Below, in pieces: positions 9,539 through 18,648 of a stretch of DNA of 64,000 bases. The DNA is taken from the NCBI GenBank assembly GCA_963715625.1, contig OY970260.1, forward strand, positions 1,674,001 through 1,738,000, written 5' to 3'. This DNA comes from VRUE01 sp963715625 (lineage in GTDB: Bacteria > Actinomycetota > Thermoleophilia > Solirubrobacterales > 70-9). Both the position numbers and the translations under genes were made by a program. The notes below the pieces were generated by a model. The model saw only the letters and a program-made list of their open reading frames with translations, was not told the origin of the DNA and did not search any database. Numbering within the stretch: position 1 is the stretch's first letter; the number at the start of each line of letters is the position of its first letter.

Positions 9539-9580
9539 CGTCAGCGGGAGAGCCATCGTCAATGCGGCTCTCCTGACGTT
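9539..9580 (+). terminator. Hairpin terminator after the acetyltransferase gene
   Basis: The arm CGTCAG-cg-GGAGAGCC pairs with GGCTCTCC-TGACG across an 11-nt loop. A short T-containing tail (TTTCC) follows. It lies 13 bp after the stop codon. Confidence 0.6.
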
Positions 9581-9608
9581 TCCCTGGGTCACGTAACGGT
9601 GACTCGGG

Positions 9609-9743
9609 CTGCCGCCGTTCGTGGCGATCGAGCCACGCCCGCTCGAACCCTACGGCTTGGCCGCGATGGCCTCGATGGGCGGCGATCGCACTGTGGCCCT
9701 GGCCGCCTTTGACCAGATGCTGAGGGAGCGACTGCCCTCGTAG
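9609..9743 (+). pseudogene. Orphan C-terminal coding fragment
   Basis: An open 44-residue stretch (LPPFVAIEPRPLEPYGLAAM ... FDQMLRERLPS) reads like protein but has no start codon or upstream continuation. It lies between a terminator and a vapC remnant. The family is not recognised. Confidence 0.3.
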
Positions 9744-9793
9744 CGCTGGAGGGAGCAGATGTTCCGTCGCCGGCACCGCGATCGGAAGGCGCC

Positions 9794-9928
9794 TCAGCCG
9801 TCCGCGGGCAGCAGCTCGAACGCCCCACCCTGCAACGGCGCCACCGCGCGGAAATGGCGCTCGTCGAGGCTGAGCAGGCGTCGCGTCTTCAGCCGCTCGG
9901 CGAGGACTATGATCGAGCAGTCGGCCAC
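9794..9928 (-). pseudogene. VapC (PIN domain) C-terminal remnant
   Basis: The reverse strand reads VADCSIIVLAERLKTRRLLS LDERHFRAVAPLQGGAFELL..., the C-terminal third of a PIN-domain ribonuclease, including the conserved D-[AC]-S and LDERHF blocks. The catalytic N-terminal half is absent. Ten bases upstream the transposase remnant begins, so a transposon insertion or later deletion removed the rest of the gene. Confidence 0.7.
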
Positions 9929-9938
9929 TCTGATCTTT

Positions 9939-11061
9939 TCAACGGGCGAGGACGGCGAACGTGTCTAGGTCATAGGCGAGGATTGCCCAGGCGGTCCAGG
10001 TGCGCTGGCCCTCAGGCCCTTCAACCTCGATCGCCTCAGCCCGTAGCCCCGCTTGAGGTGGGGATATCCGGCCCTCGACCCCGGTTCGGTAGCGGCGCAA
10101 TCGCCGTTTCGTTCGTGCCGAACCCGGTTCCTGGCGCCCGGAGACGAAGACCCGGTCCGGCTCGATCTCCGCGAGCTGCTGCTCGGAGCGGCGGTGGCCG
10201 AAGCCGCCGTCGAGCACTACCTCCCGCGGTGCCAGCCCGAGGCCCTGAAGCTCGGCGGCGGTCTCGGGCAGGAGCGTGTTCTCGCCCAGGTTGCCAGCCC
10301 CACTGGCCGCCGGCAGGACGAAGCCCCTCCCTCCCGGCTTGGTGTTCAGCGTGACCTCGCAGACCTGGGCGACGTAGCCGAACTCGCTGGGCTTGCCCGC
10401 CTTGCCCTTGCGGATCGGCCGCGCGTCGGGATCGGCCAGGGAGACGATCCTGTCGGTGATCTTCTTGCCGCGCAGGCGCTGGGCGGTCTGCTCGGCGACC
10501 CGCTCGCAGCGCTCGGCCAGCTGCTCGATCGCGCTCGCGGCCCGCTACTTGGCCTGGGCGCCGCGGCCGCGCGCCTTGCGACGTGCAGCCGCGGCCAGCA
10601 GCCTGGCCTCTTTGGCCGAGCGACGCAGCAGGCGCCCCGCCTCGGCGTTCAGGGCGATCACCTGCTCGCGCGCTTCGCCGGTCCTGCGCGCAAGCGTGCG
10701 GGAGATCTGGCGCACCCGCCGCCCGACCGCCCGCGAGCGGTTGCGAACCGCATTGCCCGGCGCACCGATCCGCCCCGCGAGCCTGCGCCCCTGCCGCGCC
10801 AGCGATCTGGCCCCCTGTAGGCAGAGCATCCCGTCGGAGGGGTAGCGCACGTCGGCCTCCACCACAGTGGAGTCGATCCGCGCCGCGCGAGGTCGGAAGC
10901 GCCGCTCGCGCATCGCCTTGGTCAGCTCCACCAAAAGACCTCCGGTCCCAGGCGCCGGGTCAGCTTGCGCACCGTCGACTCGCAGGGCACCCGCTCGGTG
11001 ATGCCGATCAGGCAGAAGTGGCGCAGGTGAAGGGAGTCATCCGCACCCCTCTCATTCATTA
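9939..11061 (-). pseudogene. Degenerate IS transposase (ISNCY/IS1182-like), frameshifted and nonsense-mutated
   Basis: One transposase can be followed across three segments. It starts MNERGADDSLHLRHFCLIGI...STVRKLTRRLG (~11061-10940) and shifts frame near 10935. It continues ...RIDSTVVEADVRYPSDGMLC to a TAG at ~10542-10544, then resumes KITDRIVSL...RRYRTGVEGRI...RTWTAWAILAYDLDTFAVLA to 9939. DSTVVEADVRYP and the final ILAYDLDT block are typical of this DDE transposase group. The N-terminus is also missing. With one frameshift and one in-frame stop it cannot be active. Terminal inverted repeats were not identified. Confidence 0.75.
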
Positions 11062-11148
11062 CTTCATCCATGATTTGCAGGGCAAATTGTCCTGGGCGGG
11101 GTGGACGGAACCGGGAGATTCAGGCGTGACTATTTCCCGGGGAAGTAG

Positions 11149-14100
11149 CTAGCGGCTGAAATCGGGCATAGATGGGTTCGATGGAGGCAACTGTGTTTGC
11201 AACGGCCCAACGCCACGTGGGCGCTCCGGTGTGCACAACCCGTGAGTCTCATGCTCAGTGTTAATAGCGTGAACCATGTCGTACTCCAAACCTCCTAGAT
11301 TCCACAGGCCCCCGGCTACGAAGGCGCCAGGGCCTGAAGTAAAGGACAGTGGAACATCGATTGCTGTGTACAGCACCTTTCTCGTGCACGGGCCGCCGGC
11401 GCGGCAGCTATTAATCGTTCCCGCGATCTGCTTGCCAGCGCCAACCCCCGAGTAGACCCCCAACCCCACCATGCCCACTACTCCGCATGGCTCGGCGATT
11501 GTGCAGAGCGCACCGGCAATCAGACCAACACTTAACCCAAGGTACTGGGTTGCGGTGACTCCAGTCTTGAGTGTCTCTACGGTTAGTAGGCCAAGCGGAT
11601 CTCTGTTATCGACTGGACTGTTATTCGCGTAAGCGTAACGGCTGCGCGTCAGAGGATACAGGGGATCAACCTGTACGAATTGCGCGGTTTCTGGATCATA
11701 GAACCTTGCTCTCAGGTACTGGAATCCGGTCTCGGCATCTGTTAGCTGGCCATCGTATTGGAGCTCACTGCTGACGCCGCCCACGTGGCTGGTCACATTT
11801 CCCCACGGATCGTAGTCGTACCGGCCGACTACCGTTCCGCTCGCGTCGGTGAGCAGGCGAGTGCTGCCGTGTTGATCCGACTGCATGAAGCTCGCTATGC
11901 CGCCAGAGATCTGCTCGATCGGCCGACCCACAGGTCCATAGACATAGCTAGTCGAGTCGGCTTCGAGGAGTTCTGGAAGTGCTTCCGCTTGATTCCAGAC
12001 CTGGGCAGTCGTGATGCCTTTTACGGTCTTGGAGACCCGAAGTCCATCGCCGTTATAGGCGTAAATGACGCCGCTGCCTACGGAGATCAACTGCTCTGCC
12101 TGGTCGTAGCTGAGGGTCCGCGACGTGCCGTCTACTCGGTCGTCGGAGATCCGGTCACCGCGGGCATTGTAGGCAAAGTGGCGAGTGACTTCGGTCGTCC
12201 CGGAGCGGATTACAGGGTTGATCTGGTTGGGCTGTACCGAATCAGGCAAGGCGGCCGGTTGTGCCGATCCAGCCAGTAGATCCTTGATTCTGGCGTACAA
12301 GTGATGCCGCTTGTTGTGCGGCTGATGCCGCTTCTTCTTCACACATCGCACCTTGCCGTGGACCTTCTTCTTCCTGAAGCCCTTGCGGCAATGCAGCGGC
12401 TTGCGCGGCGCCGGCTGGGGCGGGGTTACCAGTGGCGGCGTCCCGGAGCCCGGTGGCGGCGTCCCGGCTTCTTCTTCTCCTTCACTCCCCCCGATCGAGG
12501 TCAGCTGATTGGCAGGATCGAAGTGCTGGGAGGCCGCCCCAAACGTCGTCGGATTGTCCGCACTGTCGTAGCCGTAGGTCAGCGAGTTGGCCGCCGTGAG
12601 CTGGTCGAGCGAGTTGCGGGTGTAGTTAACCGTTGCCGGTTCGCCGTTTTCGCTTGATTCGGTCGTCACCTGGCCGAGCGCGTCGCGAGTGTAGGTGAAG
12701 CTGGCGAGCGGGGTGGCGCCGTGCTTGTCGGTGATCGAGGTAACTCGGCCGGCGGCGTCGTAGCCGAGCTGCGCGGTGACGCCGTTGCCATAGAGGGTTT
12801 CGGCGAGGTTGGAGTCCGCGTCGTAGCTGAAGTGCGTCGTATGGCCAAGCCAGTCGGTCACATCGGTCAGGTTTCCGGCCGCGTCGAAGGCGCGGGCGAC
12901 GCTATGCCCGTTTGGGTAGGTCAGTTTCGTGATATGGCTGGCAAGGTCGTACTCATAGCCGACCGTCGCGCCGGCGCCGTCGGTGGCGCTCGTTATCCGG
13001 TTGAGCGAGTCGTAGACGAACGTGCTCGTGCCACTGCCGTCGGTCAGGCCGGTTCGATTGCCGTTTTCGTCATATTCGTGGGCGACCGCTGGCGTTTTGC
13101 CGTCGGAGTAGGAGATTGAGATCAGCTCGTTGTCCGCGTCATAGCCGTATGTCGTGATCCGCCCTTCCGCGTTCGTCAGGTGGGTTCGGTTGCCGTTGCC
13201 GTCATACCCGTAGGTTGTCGTGCGGCCATTGGGGTCGGTCATCGAAATTAGGCGGTTGAGCGCGTCATAGCCGTAGCTCGTGGCGTGGCCTGCGCCGTCG
13301 ATCTGCGCGATTATGCTCCCGTTGGCGTCCCGTTCAGTCTTGAGAATGCTGCCGTCGGGCCTAGTGACCTGGATCAGCTCGCCGTCAGGGTTAAAAGTCT
13401 GTTTGGTCGTGTGTCCATTGGCGTCAGTCGTAGAAACGGGGCTGCCGTTCGCGTCGTAACCGTAGGTGGTGGTTTTTCCTAGCGGGTCTGTTTCGCTGAT
13501 CAGCTCCCCATCGGCGTTGTAGGCGTAAGTGGCCGTACTCCCCTTCGCCGTGGTCTGGCTGAGCAGCCGTCCATTTTCATCGTAGCTGGCGGTGGCCTGG
13601 TGACCGAGCGGGTCGGTGATCGACGTGACGTCGCCGGCGGCGTCGTAGCTAAATTGAGTTGCGTTGCCGTTCGGATCTTTGGCAGTCAATCGCTCCCCGG
13701 CGCTGGCGCCGGCGCCGTAGGTGAAGGACCACGTGGCCATTCCGCCGGCTAGAGGCGTGGAGCGCGACAGCAAGTTGCCGCTCCCGTCGTAGGTGTAGGT
13801 GGTCGTGGTGCCGATTGGATCGGTGCTCGTGAGTAGGTCGCCATCCGGATCATAGGTGTACGTCGCGACGCGTGCGAGAGGGTCTGTGGTGCTCAGCAGG
13901 TCGCCACGGCTGTCGTAGGTCTGGACTGTCACCCCCCCGTTTGGCTCGGTGATCTTGGTCCGCCCGAGCGTCGCCATGTCGTACTCATAGGACGTGGTCG
14001 CGACTTGCGGTGTGCCGACGCCAGCGGTGACCGCGGTGAGCTCAAGGTTTGTGTACTGCTGTTCGGTCTGAACCCCGCGCGGATCTGTAATCGTCGTCGT

Positions 14101-15420
14101 GCTGCCACTAGCGGAGTCCGGTTCGCCGGTGTAGCTCCAGGTGGTCGTGCGACCCATGGGGTCGACCTGCGCAGTCACGCGGCCTGAGCTGTCGTAGGTG
14201 TTGGTCGTGGTCCCGCCCATTGGGTCGGTCATGGTCAAGAGCCGGTGGTCCGAGTCGTAGGTGAAGCTCCACGTTCTGCCGAGTGGGTTGACGGTGCTGG
14301 CCAGATTGCCGGCAACGTCGTAGGTATAGGACGTGGCGTGGCCCATCGGGTCGCTCATCGAGACGAGGTGCCCGCCGCTGTACGTGAACGTCAACGACCG
14401 ACCCGCTTGATCGGTTGCCTTTGTGAGGTCGCTGCCGTTGTAGGTCAGCGTCGTCGAGTGACCGTTGCGGTCGATCTCTTCGAGGAGTCGCCCAGCCCCG
14501 CTGAACACGTACCGGGCGTTCGTCGAGTAGCGGGTGAACGTGTAGGTGCCGTCGCCGTTTTTGACCAACGATGCCAGAACCCCCGCGCCGGGAAAATAGG
14601 TTCCTGAAGTGCCATAGAACGGCACGGTTGACCCGTTCTCCTGTGCGACGGTCACATTCGTGCCGTCGAAGCCCAGGTGCATGCTGTAGCTGTCGGTCCA
14701 GCCGTAGCCAAGCGGGCTGTTTGTAGCGGCGTCGGCCGAGCTGTAGGTGCGCGTGAGATTGAGCGGGATACCGAGCCCCGGAATGCTCACGTCGGTAAAG
14801 GTATGCCAGAACGTACCGGTAGCGCAGTTGACAGGGTTGGCGGAGGAGCACGTCGTTACCTTCTGGCTCGGATTTTCTGCGGCGCCTTGCTCAGATCGGG
14901 AGGGTCCTCCGCGGACGAGCGTGAACTGGCCAGCTGACGGGCTGACGGTGCACGGCCCCGACAATACTTTGCCGGAGACATTGATCGAGTAGGTGCCCGG
15001 GGCACCGTAGGTGTGCGAACCGATCAAGACGAGGACTCCTGCCGGCGCCCCGGCCGTGACGTCGGTCTCCTGGCTCCCATCCCCCCATTCGATATGCATT
15101 TCGAACGTGCAGCCCGAGCTGTCGCCGATGGAGGTGGAGTAATAGACCCGGTAGGTCGGATCACTGCTTTCACAAGCGCCAGGGAGACCGCATGGATTCG
15201 GCGACACAGCAGCGGCCGCTGCCGGTGATGCCGACCTTGCGGATACGGCTCCGACCTCGAGGCCGGATGGCCCCGTGATCCTCGGGGCCCCGAGCGGAGC
15301 AACGCCAAAAGCGGGACGGCTCGCCGAGCCCGCCGACGACGCTGGAGATACCCAGGCAAAAAGAACCATTGCCATGGCGATAGCCACACAAAACCTGAGC
15401 CGCAAATCTCCCGACGTCAC
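11149..15420 (-). CDS. Secreted RHS/YD-repeat protein with PKD-like and DUF6531-like N-terminus
   Basis: 1423 residues. A signal peptide (~1-30) is followed by a PKD-like region (FEMHIEWGDGSQETD, ~85-145), a DUF6531-like block (NCATGTFWHTFTDVSIPGLG), then >20 YD repeats (GYDANG / TYDPDGDL type). The RHS core signature LRARFYDPETAQFVQVDPL ends the shell. The last ~130 residues (LLTVETLKTGVTATQYLG...) are hydrophobic, Cys-containing and unlike the rest, as expected of a variable tip or toxin domain; I cannot name its activity. A Pro- then Lys/Arg-rich insert (HCRKGFRKKKVHGKVRC) interrupts the repeats near residue 1010. No immunity-like gene follows. RHS shells usually encapsulate cargo or act in contact-dependent competition or adhesion. 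Confidence 0.88.
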   Translation of the reverse strand: MTSGDLRLRFCVAIAMAMVLFAWVSPASSAGSASRPAFGVAPLGAPRITGPSGLEVGAVSARSASPAAAAAVSPNPCGLPGACESSDPTYRVYYSTSIGDSSGCTFEMHIEWGDGSQETDVTAGAPAGVLVLIGSHTYGAPGTYSINVSGKVLSGPCTVSPSAGQFTLVRGGPSRSEQGAAENPSQKVTTCSSANPVNCATGTFWHTFTDVSIPGLGIPLNLTRTYSSADAATNSPLGYGWTDSYSMHLGFDGTNVTVAQENGSTVPFYGTSGTYFPGAGVLASLVKNGDGTYTFTRYSTNARYVFSGAGRLLEEIDRNGHSTTLTYNGSDLTKATDQAGRSLTFTYSGGHLVSMSDPMGHATSYTYDVAGNLASTVNPLGRTWSFTYDSDHRLLTMTDPMGGTTTNTYDSSGRVTAQVDPMGRTTTWSYTGEPDSASGSTTTITDPRGVQTEQQYTNLELTAVTAGVGTPQVATTSYEYDMATLGRTKITEPNGGVTVQTYDSRGDLLSTTDPLARVATYTYDPDGDLLTSTDPIGTTTTYTYDGSGNLLSRSTPLAGGMATWSFTYGAGASAGERLTAKDPNGNATQFSYDAAGDVTSITDPLGHQATASYDENGRLLSQTTAKGSTATYAYNADGELISETDPLGKTTTYGYDANGSPVSTTDANGHTTKQTFNPDGELIQVTRPDGSILKTERDANGSIIAQIDGAGHATSYGYDALNRLISMTDPNGRTTTYGYDGNGNRTHLTNAEGRITTYGYDADNELISISYSDGKTPAVAHEYDENGNRTGLTDGSGTSTFVYDSLNRITSATDGAGATVGYEYDLASHITKLTYPNGHSVARAFDAAGNLTDVTDWLGHTTHFSYDADSNLAETLYGNGVTAQLGYDAAGRVTSITDKHGATPLASFTYTRDALGQVTTESSENGEPATVNYTRNSLDQLTAANSLTYGYDSADNPTTFGAASQHFDPANQLTSIGGSEGEEEAGTPPPGSGTPPLVTPPQPAPRKPLHCRKGFRKKKVHGKVRCVKKKRHQPHNKRHHLYARIKDLLAGSAQPAALPDSVQPNQINPVIRSGTTEVTRHFAYNARGDRISDDRVDGTSRTLSYDQAEQLISVGSGVIYAYNGDGLRVSKTVKGITTAQVWNQAEALPELLEADSTSYVYGPVGRPIEQISGGIASFMQSDQHGSTRLLTDASGTVVGRYDYDPWGNVTSHVGGVSSELQYDGQLTDAETGFQYLRARFYDPETAQFVQVDPLYPLTRSRYAYANNSPVDNRDPLGLLTVETLKTGVTATQYLGLSVGLIAGALCTIAEPCGVVGMVGLGVYSGVGAGKQIAGTINSCRAGGPCTRKVLYTAIDVPLSFTSGPGAFVAGGLWNLGGLEYDMVHAINTEHETHGLCTPERPRGVGPLQTQLPPSNPSMPDFSR

Positions 15421-15476
15421 CCTTGACCCTCCCGTGATGTAGTCACCGCAAGTAGTGATGCGCGGGCCACTTACCC

Positions 15477-16766
15477 TCAGAACCCCCGGTAGGAACCGCG
15501 GCGAATGATGAATCCATGGCCCGCTCCGTTTCTACAGCGAACAGCGCGCTTCCTGATTGCGCACGTCACCGCGAGCCCGGGCGCTCCCCATCGAGTTCCG
15601 GATCGCAGGGCAGTTGCTTTGTTGCTTTCCCCGTAGTTTCGTCCCTTCTGCCAGGAGTACTGGCTAAGTCGCGCCAGCTGTGGCCTTTGATGCGCCTTCA
15701 GATAAACGAAGCCAGGATCGCCGATGGTGGGATCCGCGTGCTTCGGGGGTGGGATAGACCTCGCGGCGCATAGAAGTTGCAACGGGCCGCCGCCAACGTG
15801 GTTCGCGATCCCACAGGTGATCTTGCCTCCGGGCGCCGACCACAGCAGTGCCTTCGACGTCCGACGTGTGCGCGACGCGTCTCGGGTGTATCTGTTCGCC
15901 GGCGCGAAATGAGACGCACTTCGGCCACTTCGGCGAAGCTCGATAACCCGGAAGCTGGCACCACGGCGCTTGTAGCAGTTGGCGATTTCGCCGGTTTCTT
16001 CTTCGAGCGGCACCGATATGTTTCGCACGCAGTACCAGCCTCCACGAACCTTTGTGAAGCAGCCGTTGCCTTCACATTCTCCTCGCTTCGCCTTGCGGAG
16101 GTACCTGAGATACACGCTCTTGGCTGTCCGGCAGGAGACGCGGCCCTTGCGAGCGAATCGGACAGTGCGACCATCTGCTCTTATCGGTCCGCAGCTCTTC
16201 GACCTGAGTCGGGATTGAGGAGGGACGGTGGAAAGCCTTGCAGCGGGTGGTGGGATCGTCAAGCGCTTCGGTTCAAGTCGGCGTTTGACGCGAGCCGCTT
16301 TATCCTTGCTAACGCGGAAACCGTGCCCTTTTCGGGGCTTAGTCAGCTTAATGCAGGTGATCCCATTGCGTGACGATGTACAGCGGACACCCGCATATTC
16401 TATGTGCTGTCCATAAGGCAAGGCTGGGCCCGGAGGGAAATTCTGGTAGCACGCTTCGTATAGCGATAGATGAGCGACCGTACAGATTCTCACCTTTCCG
16501 TTGCGTGCAATCTCCCCGTAATACTGAGGAGGATACTTACGGGATCTATCGAGGCTGACGCAGCTTGCGCGAAGGCGATACTGGCTGTAGATGAGACACG
16601 CCACGTTGCGATCCACCGACTGGAAGGCGATTTGGCCGTCCTTGGGGGTGAAGTTGCCGGCGTTTTTAGCCAACGTCCCCGCTGGTGCGCCGAACACAAA
16701 CGCCAGAATGGTGGCGATCAGTAGCGTCAACAGTGAGGCCCCTGAAACCACACTCGTAAATTGCAT
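15477..16766 (-). CDS. Secreted or membrane-anchored protein with two DUF6636-like Cys-rich domains
   Basis: 429 residues from ATG 16766; the frame extends further upstream but the extension is Arg-rich and unlikely. An N-terminal hydrophobic segment (VVSGASLLTLLIATILAFVF) is a signal or anchor. Two copies of a Cys-paired module follow: FQSVDRNVACLIYSQYRLRA ... GVRCTSSRNGITC ... GHGFRVSKD, and LLWSAPGGKITCGIANHVGG ... LAVTCAIRKRAVRC ... GHGFIIRRG. This layout matches actinobacterial DUF6636 proteins. Between them lies another Cys-rich segment (CRTAKSVYLRYL ... GGWYCVR). Function unknown; extracytoplasmic, probably disulfide-bonded. It lies directly upstream of the RHS gene on the same strand. 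Confidence 0.65.
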   Translation of the reverse strand: MQFTSVVSGASLLTLLIATILAFVFGAPAGTLAKNAGNFTPKDGQIAFQSVDRNVACLIYSQYRLRASCVSLDRSRKYPPQYYGEIARNGKVRICTVAHLSLYEACYQNFPPGPALPYGQHIEYAGVRCTSSRNGITCIKLTKPRKGHGFRVSKDKAARVKRRLEPKRLTIPPPAARLSTVPPQSRLRSKSCGPIRADGRTVRFARKGRVSCRTAKSVYLRYLRKAKRGECEGNGCFTKVRGGWYCVRNISVPLEEETGEIANCYKRRGASFRVIELRRSGRSASHFAPANRYTRDASRTRRTSKALLWSAPGGKITCGIANHVGGGPLQLLCAARSIPPPKHADPTIGDPGFVYLKAHQRPQLARLSQYSWQKGRNYGESNKATALRSGTRWGAPGLAVTCAIRKRAVRCRNGAGHGFIIRRGSYRGF

Positions 16767-16791
16767 CCTCTGGCTCACGCTCAGCTTCCGT

Positions 16792-17053
16792 TCAATGCCA
16801 GATCGGACTTGCGAGCACCTGGTCGCGATGTTCGTAACGATTGATCTTCGGGCTACGGACACAGCTCTCGTCACCGCAGGAAGCCGACCCCTGCGCAATC
16901 CTGACGCGATAGCGATACGTGTAGTGGTCGCGGACCGCCCTCAACCTTGCCACAGCCCTTTGTTCGGGCCTGCGCAGGCGAGATCAATGCGTTTACCAGC
17001 CCCAATGAAGCTACAAGAGCGACTACGCCAACTGCCGCCCCACTCATCGTCAT
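16792..17053 (-). pseudogene. Frameshifted small secreted-protein gene
   Basis: From Met 17053 a signal peptide is visible (GAAVGVVALVASLGLVNALI...AQA), then GCGKVEGG. After a one-base shift the other frame reads HYTYRYRVRIAQGSASCGDE SC, which fits the usual extracytoplasmic phrase (Y-R-V-R-I...G-x-x-S-C). That frame stops at 16792. Each frame alone gives a truncated product. A sequencing error cannot be excluded. Confidence 0.35.
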
Positions 17054-17370
17054 CTGCCAAATGTCCAACGCCTGCCCTCCTGTTTCCACTATTTCGCCTG
17101 CAGCCTCACATCGAGAGCCCCTTCGAACACCGGGCAAGAGCTGTGAGACCACAGATAACGCGCCTTTACAGGACCACCGGCCCAGGCCCCGCGAGCTCGC
17201 TTCGTCCATCACGTACGCCTCCGCGCGCCGAAACGATGCTTTCGGCGAGCCTAGCTCCATAGCAGGCCCAGCGTCAAGGATGAGTTATGAAGGGCGAAAT
17301 CAGGGTCTCGCCCGGCAACAACATGGAGTGGACCCCGTTTTGAGGGAAGGCAGAGCAGGTGGGGACTCAG

Positions 17371-17699
17371 CTACGGCGTCGCCTTTGCCGCTGAGAAGAC
17401 ATCCGTATTGGATTTGCGTGCGGGTGAGCACACGTGCAGTTTTGCCCGTAGTCGCCATCTCGACGCCCTCGTAGAGCCTGCGAGCGGGAGTGTTATCGCA
17501 GTAGGTCCAGACACCCGCCCGCTGGTAGCCCAGCGAGCGGGGCTGCGTCGAGAACATGGAGGACAAGGGAGCTGCCGACCCCCGTTCCCTGCGCGGCGGG
17601 ATGCACGAAGACCATTGAGATATGCAGAAGCGCGCGGATGCGGGCGGTGCGCTCTGCCCCATGCGGAGCGCCTCGGGCGATGTTCGCCGTTCGCCACAC
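17371..17699 (-). pseudogene. GNAT acetyltransferase remnant, frameshifted and 5'-truncated
   Basis: One frame carries motif A (HISMVFVHPAAQGTGVGSSL); after a shift the next carries the C-terminal core (RAGVWTYCDNTPARRLYEGV...). Together they form the second half of a GNAT enzyme. The N-terminal half is missing. The break at ~17700 lies within 10 bp of the break in the divergent XRE fragment. Confidence 0.65.
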
Positions 17700-17704
17700 G
17701 CTGA

Positions 17705-17977
17705 CCGCAGCGTCAAGCTCAGAGAGCCCTGGCGAAGAAGCTGGGCGTTTCGCAGCCTCGGGTCGTCAAGCTCGAGTCCGGGGAGCACAACCCGGAGATC
17801 GACACGATCATCAATGCCGTCAGGCGGCTGGGGATCGAGTTCGTGCTCGACGTTGCGCCCGCGAGTCGCAAGCCGGCGCTGGTGACGGCGCGAACTCGGA
17901 AGCACGGGGCAATCCACCACGACAATGTTCTCGGTCGTGGCGGCTTCGTCGGTGTAGCTAATCCCCAGCGCGTGTAG
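17705..17977 (+). pseudogene. XRE-family (HigA-like) antitoxin, 5'-truncated
   Basis: The frame reads ALAKKLGVSQPRVVKLESGE HNPEIDTIINAVRRLGIEFV ... to TAG 17977. This is the recognition helix and C-terminal half of an XRE antitoxin of the kind paired with HigB/RelE-like toxins. The first helices, the start codon and any toxin gene are absent. An in-frame stop at 17702 precedes the fragment. Confidence 0.65.
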
Positions 17978-18049
17978 TCAGCGCCGCAATCGATCGACTG
18001 CGGCAGGGTCGCCGAGAACCGTCGGCTCGACGCGGTTCACTGTGTCCTC

Positions 18050-18598
18050 GTGATCTTCTATTCCATGAGCCTGTCGGCGGACGGCTACATCGCCGGACCC
18101 GACGGAAGCTTCGACTGGGCGGTGCCCAGCCAGGAGCTGCACCGGTTCCACAACGAACGGGTCGCCGCGATCGACGCCCAACTGCTCGGCCGGCGCCTCT
18201 ACGAGACGATGTTCGTGTGGGACACGGAGGAGTTCTCCGACCCCGCGATGGCGGAGTTCGCCGAGATCTGGCGTCCGCTCGAGAAGATCGTGTTCTCGAC
18301 CACGCTGACGAGCGTCGAGGGCAGCAACCGCCTGGCCACGGGAACGCTCGAGGAGGAAATTGCCGCGCTCGGGGACCGGAGGATCGCGGTCGGCGGCGCC
18401 GGCCTTGCGGCGGAATGCATGCGGCGCGGGCTGATCGACGAGTTCGAGCTGTTCGTCATCCCGATCGTGGTCGGTGGCGGCACGCCGTACTTCCCGCCGG
18501 ACGTGCACATCGACCTCGAGCTGGTCGAGACCCGCACGTTTGGCACGACCGTGTACTTGCACTACCGCCGGCTGGTAACCAGACCATCTAGGCCTTGA
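18050..18598 (+). CDS. Dihydrofolate reductase / RibD C-terminal family protein
   Basis: 182 residues starting at GTG (VIFYSMSLSADGYIAGPDGS FDW), the hallmark N-terminus of the family. LLGRRLYETMFVW and IAVGGAGLAAECMRRGLIDE F are the NADPH-binding core blocks, and IPIVVGGGTPYFP ends the fold. It is probably an NADPH-dependent reductase; members are rarely genuine folate enzymes. The flanks are a broken XRE gene and an ATPase. Confidence 0.85.
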   Translation: MIFYSMSLSADGYIAGPDGSFDWAVPSQELHRFHNERVAAIDAQLLGRRLYETMFVWDTEEFSDPAMAEFAEIWRPLEKIVFSTTLTSVEGSNRLATGTLEEEIAALGDRRIAVGGAGLAAECMRRGLIDEFELFVIPIVVGGGTPYFPPDVHIDLELVETRTFGTTVYLHYRRLVTRPSRP

Positions 18599-18613
18599 AT
18601 CCGGCGCATCATG

Positions 18614-18641
18614 CGTCAAATTTGACGTATCCTGATAGGGT
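18614..18641 (+). promoter_or_regulatory. Palindromic operator and -10-like hexamer before the ATPase gene
   Basis: A perfect 14-bp palindrome, CGTCAAATTTGACG (18614-18627), stands just upstream of TAGGGT (18636-18641). Seven bases later is GTG 18649. The palindrome would fall in the -35/-10 spacer, a position typical of repressor operators, so autoregulation by the winged-helix end of the ATPase is a reasonable guess. Confidence 0.5.
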
Positions 18642-18648
18642 CTGGCGC

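Noticed and set aside
9939..11061. Active transposon
   Set aside because: A frameshift and an in-frame TAG interrupt the transposase, the N-terminus is missing, and no terminal repeats were found.
16767..16898. Upstream extension of the DUF6636-like protein to TTG 16898
   Set aside because: The extra 44 residues are Arg-rich and overlap the decayed secreted-protein gene; the hydrophobic leader starts just after ATG 16766.
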